A DNA stretch of 27,592 nt from JAHIKV01 sp965195225. Lineage in GTDB: Bacteria > Planctomycetota > Planctomycetia > Pirellulales > Thermoguttaceae. The stretch is taken from assembly GCA_965195225.1 (NCBI GenBank), contig CBDAFL010000226.1:1-27592 (forward strand), given 5' to 3'. Both the position numbers and the translations under genes were made by a program. A model generated the notes under the pieces. That model saw nothing but the letters and a program-made list of their open reading frames with translations. It did not search any database and had not been told where the DNA came from. Positions 24,316 to 27,592 of the stretch are shown in pieces (the stretch's first letter is position 1; every line of letters begins with the position of its first letter).

Positions 24316-25041
24316 ATGAAGAAGTCAGCACTCATTTTTGTGGTGGCCGCACTAGTTGTGGGAGTCGTCGGTGTAGCACAAGCATCGATTCAGGGTAGGC
24401 TGGAGTACAGACCGTCGAGCGACCTCGTTCTAGGCGCTTACGATGCGGTAAAAGGCTATCAGATGCCCACCGAGTTTCAGTTGAATTTGGTGTATCAAGA
24501 TGGGGTTGCAAGCAGCGCGATCGAAGGGTTTAACGATTATTATCTCAACAATACTCCACCCGAACTGAATTTCCCCGATGGTGAGTTGTACCACCTGATG
24601 GTTGACTGCGACGGAGAGTTGCCCATTGGCATCTGGGAGTACAGAACCCCACAGGATCAATTATACGCGCCAGACAGCGGAGAGAGTTGGGTCCAATGGA
24701 CGTTGTCGTATTGGAATGATGAATACTTCCAGACGATATTTGCCGGCGACATTGCCGTTATTGGAACTGACACCTATTTGAGAGTGCAACCGACAGCAGG
24801 GTTTCGCTCGTTCCTTTGGGATGGTCTGGCCAATGAAGTGGAAATTTTCGACGGCGATACAGTCGCTTGTGAAGTCCTCGGATACTACTCTCCGGTCGAA
24901 TGCTCTGTTCTTGCAGGCGGAACTGCAACGGGGACGCTTCAGGCAGAGTTGGTTCCCGAACCGGCCACAATCTTCGTCTGGGGTCTGCTGGGCTTGGTTG
25001 CCGCCGGCTACGGCGTGTGGCGGCGGAGACGGCCTGCCTGA
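24316..25041 (+). CDS. PEP-CTERM sorting-domain protein 1
   Basis: A 241-residue exported protein. The signal peptide (MKKS plus a hydrophobic core) probably ends at AQA (21-23). The ectodomain is acidic and rich in aromatic residues and beta-type patterns; I do not recognise its family. The C-terminal signal at 213-241 has VPEP, a hydrophobic helix (FVWGLLGLVAAGYGVW) and the terminal RRRRPA, the standard substrate signature of exosortases. The ATG at 24316 follows GGAGGACAGTGAA; the frame extends back to a TTG at 24301, but the Shine-Dalgarno would then be inside the gene. It faces away from the exosortase gene and is probably processed by it. A strong terminator follows. Confidence 0.93.
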   Translation: MKKSALIFVVAALVVGVVGVAQASIQGRLEYRPSSDLVLGAYDAVKGYQMPTEFQLNLVYQDGVASSAIEGFNDYYLNNTPPELNFPDGELYHLMVDCDGELPIGIWEYRTPQDQLYAPDSGESWVQWTLSYWNDEYFQTIFAGDIAVIGTDTYLRVQPTAGFRSFLWDGLANEVEIFDGDTVACEVLGYYSPVECSVLAGGTATGTLQAELVPEPATIFVWGLLGLVAAGYGVWRRRRPA

Positions 25042-25074
25042 GACCGTAAACTACAAACACACGGTTGAGGTGGC

Positions 25075-25103
25075 TTGGGGTGGCAGTTGAACTGCCATCC
25101 CAA
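25075..25103. repeat. REP-like palindrome, copy 1
   Basis: Arms TTGGGGTGGCAGTT (25075-25088) and AACTGCCATCCCAA (25090-25103) around one central G; 13 of 14 positions pair and the other is G-T. The same core recurs at 25186 (half), 26483-26541 (two) and 27341-27367, always just 3' of PEP-CTERM genes or in their spacers. Confidence 0.85.
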
Positions 25104-25133
25104 CATTGAACAACTACAATCCGAAAGCCAATC

Positions 25134-25165
25134 AAAGGGCCTCCCACACGGGCGGCCCTTTTTTT
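25134..25165 (+). terminator. Strong rho-independent terminator of PEP-CTERM gene 1
   Basis: AAAGGGCC (25134-25141) pairs with GGCCCTTT (25154-25161). A one-base mismatch follows, then an inner CCC/GGG stem with an ACAC loop, and the hairpin runs into seven T. It lies about 95 nt after the stop of gene 1. A near-identical hairpin follows gene 3. Confidence 0.88.
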
Positions 25166-25185
25166 ACGCTCGACGACTGTTGGCT

Positions 25186-25203
25186 GTTGGGGTGGTAGTT
25201 GAA
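25186..25203 (+). repeat. Half copy of the REP-like palindrome
   Basis: GTTGGGGTGGTAGTTGAAC matches the left arm and centre of the palindrome, but the right arm is replaced by unrelated sequence. This looks like a truncated copy at the edge of the inverted repeat that follows. Confidence 0.6.
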
Positions 25204-25214
25204 CGGGTAGCCGC

Positions 25215-25309
25215 GATAGCTCTGCTATCGGGGCGGCGGAGCCGCAAGAGGTTTTTCCCGACCCGCGGAATCCCTCTTGTGCCTGCGGCACCCCGATAGC
25301 GGGGCTATC
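25215..25309. repeat. Long imperfect inverted repeat (37-bp arms)
   Basis: Left arm 25215-25251 begins GATAGCTCTGCTATCGGGG. Right arm 25273-25309, read on the other strand, begins GATAGCCCCGCTATCGGGG. Both arms end in CAAGAGG, with a 21-nt centre. Each arm also contains its own small hairpin (GATAGC...GCTATC). The structure resembles a small non-autonomous palindromic element; no transposase is linked. Confidence 0.8.
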
Positions 25310-25425
25310 ACGACAACCCGCGCGGGACGCCCAAGCCGCGTCTCCCACACAGCCCCATCCCTCCGCCCATATTTCCACCAAAAACCCCTCCTCAGAGTGG
25401 TTTTCGGGGATTTTCCTTGCCCAGG

Positions 25426-25565
25426 TGTCAGGAATCGGCCTTCGGCGGTCTATAGGCTTGTAGACAAATGCAGTATCCGCCTCCCGGAGTAATCACAGCC
25501 GCGGAAACGTCTTTGCGGGACTACGGCGAGGCGAACATAGCAAATCGAACTTGGAGAACAGTGAA
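25426..25565 (+). promoter_or_regulatory. Conserved PEP-CTERM leader, copy 2
   Basis: Second copy of the leader. Block A is 25426-25464, followed by a 13-nt spacer (12 nt shorter than in copy 1). Block B starts at 25478 with CGCCTC pairing to GAGGCG (25528-25533) and the same inner CCGC/GCGG hairpin with AAA/TTT (loop CGTC instead of CGTT). The ribosome-binding site here is GGAGAACAGTGAA, slightly weaker than copy 1. Conservation continues four to five codons into the gene (MKKS). Confidence 0.65.
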
Positions 25566-26474
25566 ATGAAGAAGTCAGTAATTATTCTCGCCGTGGTGGG
25601 GCTTCTGTTGGCTGGCACGGTTAGTCTACACGCCGCCATCACCGTGACGGAGTACACCTATGAAGGTGGCACAGCGCAGTGGACTACCGCGGATTCCTAC
25701 GTCGGCAGTTCATCCCTGCAGTTGGACGTCGACAAGGACCAGTACAATCCTCCTCAACGCGCGGGCGTGAAGTTCTCGAACTTGGGTGGCCTCACAGTCG
25801 AGGACCTTTCCGGCTGGGATTATTGGACAAAAAGCAACTCGCAATTCACAGCTCAACCGTGGGCCCCATACGCCACCTCTGGCGTCAACATGCGATTGTA
25901 CCTTGATACCTCGTATGACAACATTTTTTTGGGTTATGACTGGGGCTGGGACGTTATACTCGATATCATGCCCCACAAAACGTCTGGCGACCCGGCCACG
26001 TGCCCCACGCCGCCGATCCCAGCGGACACGTGGGTTAATCTGGACAGTTTGACCCTGACTCCGTATACCCTCTGGGCCTACGATGAGGCGGGTGGGGAGG
26101 TAGGCTACGTTAACATGGATACCACGTGGAGCGACTTTCAAGGCTTGGGGTCCACCAGCATAAGTAGCCGCACGTATGACTTTAGTGGCGCGACCATTCA
26201 ATATGGCTATTTGCGCATCGAAGGCGGCGGGCTTATCACGGACGTCACGGCCTACCTCGACGATTTCACGTTTGATGGCGTGTCAGTACAACTCGAGAAC
26301 GGCATCACGGTCACCTCGGGGACGGTTATCCCGGAGCCGGGCAGCCTGATCGTCTGGGGTCTGCTGGGCGCGGGTGCTGCGGGGCTGGGAGTTTGGCGTC
26401 GGGGACGGCGGGTCGGCCAGCAGCCCTGGTCCAACGAGAACCGCCAGGCAATCCACGAAATCATCACCCGCTGA
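25566..26474 (+). CDS. PEP-CTERM sorting-domain protein 2 with extended C-terminus
   Basis: A 302-residue exported protein. The signal peptide (MKKSVIILAVVGLLLAGTVSLHA) probably ends near LHA/A. The ectodomain is Thr/Ser/Trp/Tyr-rich and beta-type, like carbohydrate-binding jelly-roll domains in character, with no family I can name. The sorting signal at 255-302 has IPEP, a hydrophobic helix (LIVWGLLGAGAAGLGVW) and WRRGRR. Instead of ending there it continues for about 18 residues (PWSNENRQAIHEIITR). The same tail ends protein 3. The ATG at 25566 is used because the Shine-Dalgarno lies between it and the upstream TTG. The first codons match gene 1 and the last codons match gene 3. Confidence 0.93.
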   Translation: MKKSVIILAVVGLLLAGTVSLHAAITVTEYTYEGGTAQWTTADSYVGSSSLQLDVDKDQYNPPQRAGVKFSNLGGLTVEDLSGWDYWTKSNSQFTAQPWAPYATSGVNMRLYLDTSYDNIFLGYDWGWDVILDIMPHKTSGDPATCPTPPIPADTWVNLDSLTLTPYTLWAYDEAGGEVGYVNMDTTWSDFQGLGSTSISSRTYDFSGATIQYGYLRIEGGGLITDVTAYLDDFTFDGVSVQLENGITVTSGTVIPEPGSLIVWGLLGAGAAGLGVWRRGRRVGQQPWSNENRQAIHEIITR

Positions 26475-26482
26475 ACGATTTT

Positions 26483-26541
26483 GTTGGGGCGGCAGTTGGA
26501 CTGTCGCCCCCGCGGGGTGGCAGTACAACTGCCACCCCAAC
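26483..26541. repeat. Pair of REP-like palindromes between PEP-CTERM genes 2 and 3
   Basis: Two adjacent hairpins: GGGGCGGCAGT/ACTGTCGCCCC (26486-26510) and GGGGTGGCAGT/ACTGCCACCCC (26514-26538). The flanking GTT (26483-26485) and AAC (26539-26541) also pair, so the block can fold as two small hairpins or one long one. No T-run follows, so transcription of gene 2 may read into gene 3. Confidence 0.85.
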
Positions 26542-26560
26542 AGCGCAGTATTGACACAAT

Positions 26561-26590
26561 GACGACGGCGAGGCGAACGCAACCAATCGA
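26561..26590 (+). promoter_or_regulatory. 3' remnant of the PEP-CTERM leader before gene 3
   Basis: GACGACGGCGAGGCGAAC (26561-26578) and AATCGA (26585-26590) match the last part of leader copies 1 and 2. The partner CGCCTC, the inner hairpin, block A and the GGAGG site are all missing, so the leader structure cannot form here. It sits 7 nt before the ATG of gene 3. Confidence 0.6.
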
Positions 26591-26596
26591 GCAAAT

Positions 26597-27331
26597 ATGA
26601 GAGCGAAACTGATCGTCGGAATCGGGTTTCTGTGCGTTTTGACCTTGGGAGTCTGGCGCGCTAATGCGTCGGTCACGCTCCATTTGGACACACCCTTCCC
26701 CGATAGCGCTGCCGTAGTGTGGGGAACCGCCCACCCTTGGCTGACAGCGACCTTTACGACCGCGGGAACGGGAGCGGTCGAGTTGGTTTTACAGTCGCGG
26801 CTTGACCCTTCGTTCGATACAGAAAGTGTTAAGGAGTGGTATTTCAACTTCGATCCGTCCTTAAATCCGTCCATCTTGACGATCACGCCGGGCACAATTT
26901 CCGGCGCAACCGCCCCATCTATTTCCCACGAAGAAAGAGATGCCTACAAGGCGGACGGTGATGGCTACTACGACATCTTGTTCACGTTCGACACGACCGG
27001 CGGCGCTTCAAACCGATTTGGCGGCAACGATTGGGCTGAATTCACGATTGCCGGCGCGGATATCACGGAAAATTCGTTTGATTTCTTTAGTGTTGGTGGA
27101 GGCGGCCATGGCGCTTACGAATCGGCGGCACATATATTGAGTGTGGGGGGCGGCGACGACAGTGCGTGGATTGGCGCCATTCCCGAGCCGGCCAGCGTGC
27201 TGGTGTGGTGCTTGCTTGGCGCCGGAAGCTGGTTGGGGATGAGGGTGTGGCGGCGGCGGAGGATACCGGTTGGCCGGCAGTCCTGGTCGCCCGAGAACCG
27301 CCAGGCGATCCACGACATCATCACCCGCTAA
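26597..27331 (+). CDS. PEP-CTERM sorting-domain protein 3 with extended C-terminus
   Basis: A 244-residue exported protein. The signal peptide ends around ANA/S (about residue 26). The ectodomain is beta-type and Gly/Asp-rich, containing FGGNDWAEFTIAGADI and GGGGHGAYESAAHI, which recur in many short PEP-CTERM proteins; no enzyme motif is seen. The sorting signal at 195-244 has IPEP, a hydrophobic helix (VLVWCLLGAGSWLGMRVW) and WRRRR, then the extra tail SWSPENRQAIHDIITR shared with protein 2. The ATG at 26597 has only a weak CGAG tract before it, so translation may be low or depend on gene 2. It is followed by a REP-like repeat and a terminator. Confidence 0.92.
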   Translation: MRAKLIVGIGFLCVLTLGVWRANASVTLHLDTPFPDSAAVVWGTAHPWLTATFTTAGTGAVELVLQSRLDPSFDTESVKEWYFNFDPSLNPSILTITPGTISGATAPSISHEERDAYKADGDGYYDILFTFDTTGGASNRFGGNDWAEFTIAGADITENSFDFFSVGGGGHGAYESAAHILSVGGGDDSAWIGAIPEPASVLVWCLLGAGSWLGMRVWRRRRIPVGRQSWSPENRQAIHDIITR

Positions 27332-27340
27332 GCGATTTCG

Positions 27341-27367
27341 TTGGGGCGACAGTTGCACTGTCGCCTC
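27341..27367. repeat. REP-like palindrome after PEP-CTERM gene 3
   Basis: GGCGACAGT (27345-27353) and ACTGTCGCC (27357-27365) around TGC. It is the same element as after gene 2, at the same distance from the stop codon, and the flanking DNA is also similar. Confidence 0.85.
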
Positions 27368-27386
27368 TGCAGAGAGAAACCAATCC

Positions 27387-27418
27387 AAGGGCCACCCCAC
27401 ACGGGCGGCCCTTCTTTT
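27387..27418 (+). terminator. Rho-independent terminator of PEP-CTERM gene 3
   Basis: AAGGGCC (27387-27393) pairs with GGCCCTT (27407-27413), with an inner CCC/GGG pairing around a short loop, followed by CTTTT. It closely resembles the terminator of gene 1, including the preceding CCAATC, and so is a third duplicated part. Confidence 0.82.
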
Positions 27419-27435
27419 GTTCCACGTTCCGCCTT

Positions 27436-27450
27436 CGCCCCGTAGGGGCG
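27436..27450. repeat. Short perfect hairpin CGCCCC-GTA-GGGGCG
   Basis: Six-base-pair stem with a GTA loop, no T-run. It may be another small dispersed repeat; it lies 18 nt beyond the terminator of gene 3. Confidence 0.6.
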
Positions 27451-27542
27451 CGTGACAATAGCCCAGCAGTTCACAGGATTATGCATCCGCTATCATTGCT
27501 ATCATATTGGTGTTGAAAAATAGGGACTTACGTCAACGGTTG

Positions 27543-27554
27543 TGATGATCATCA
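27543..27554. promoter_or_regulatory. 12-bp perfect palindrome near the right edge, possible operator
   Basis: TGATGATCATCA is a perfect 12-bp palindrome in AT-rich DNA. The 27451-27592 stretch has no gene; its AT richness and this palindrome suggest the upstream region of a gene beyond the right edge. No clear promoter boxes were identified. Confidence 0.3.
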
Positions 27555-27592
27555 TTTCAGATTTTTATGAAAATTGTTGAACTGGCATGACA

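Larger units (their letters stand above)
25042..25425. other. Intergenic region between PEP-CTERM genes 1 and 2
   Basis: No gene is supported. In order it holds a REP-like palindrome (25075-25103), an intrinsic terminator (25134-25165), a half-copy of the palindrome (25186-25203) and a long imperfect inverted repeat (25215-25309). The last 110 nt before the leader show nothing recognisable. Confidence 0.7.

Noticed and set aside
25469..25570. 33-codon upstream frame in leader copy 2 whose TGA overlaps the ATG of gene 2
   Set aside because: Leader copy 1 lacks the start codon and has a one-base difference, and most changes between copies would alter the peptide, so coding is not supported. 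A second conserved frame ending RLPE plus stop has no start codon in either leader.

Overview
The window looks like a planctomycete chromosome segment, probably from a Pirellulales-like relative. Three things point there: an exosortase with PEP-CTERM proteins, an EpsI-family protein and a very large TPR protein; degenerate heptanucleotide repeats sitting inside genes; and palindromic repeats between genes. This placement is an inference from gene content and repeat style, not from a marker gene.

Layout. From about 23.6 kb down to the left edge, every convincing gene is on the minus strand, mostly with 1-47 nt overlaps or very short gaps. This suggests one exopolysaccharide transcription unit read right to left. 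Its first part (23.6-8.8 kb, GC-rich) encodes an exosortase, a Wzz/BY-kinase chain-length regulator, a giant membrane-anchored TPR protein, an EpsI-family protein, an initiating sugar-phosphate transferase, a DUF3473-type deacetylase, a GT2, two GT4 enzymes and a second polysaccharide deacetylase. Its second part (8.9-0.2 kb, visibly lower GC) encodes a GNAT acetyltransferase, a GT4, two tandem CelD/BcsL-type acyltransferases, an O-antigen ligase/polymerase-like membrane protein, another GT4, a methyltransferase and an N-acetyl sugar amidotransferase. A further minus-strand gene may begin at the left edge.

To the right of the exosortase, facing the other way, are three PEP-CTERM proteins (24.3-27.3 kb) with unrelated ectodomains. 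Genes 1 and 2 share an almost identical leader of about 150 nt, and gene 3 keeps only its last 30 nt. Genes 2 and 3 share an unusual C-terminal extension after the PEP-CTERM arginines plus the 3' flanking repeat. Gene 2 is therefore a mosaic of parts from its two neighbours.

How it works together (inference). The sugar transferase starts a repeat unit on a lipid carrier. GT2 and GT4 enzymes extend it, and the acyltransferases, deacetylases, methyltransferase and amidotransferase decorate it. The Wzy-like protein and the BY-kinase control polymerisation. Exosortase, EpsI and TPR proteins would process PEP-CTERM proteins at the envelope in step with polymer export. No flippase (Wzx) or outer-membrane exporter (Wza) is visible, so the locus probably continues beyond the left edge or these lie elsewhere. 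No tRNA, rRNA, CRISPR array or intact insertion sequence was seen.
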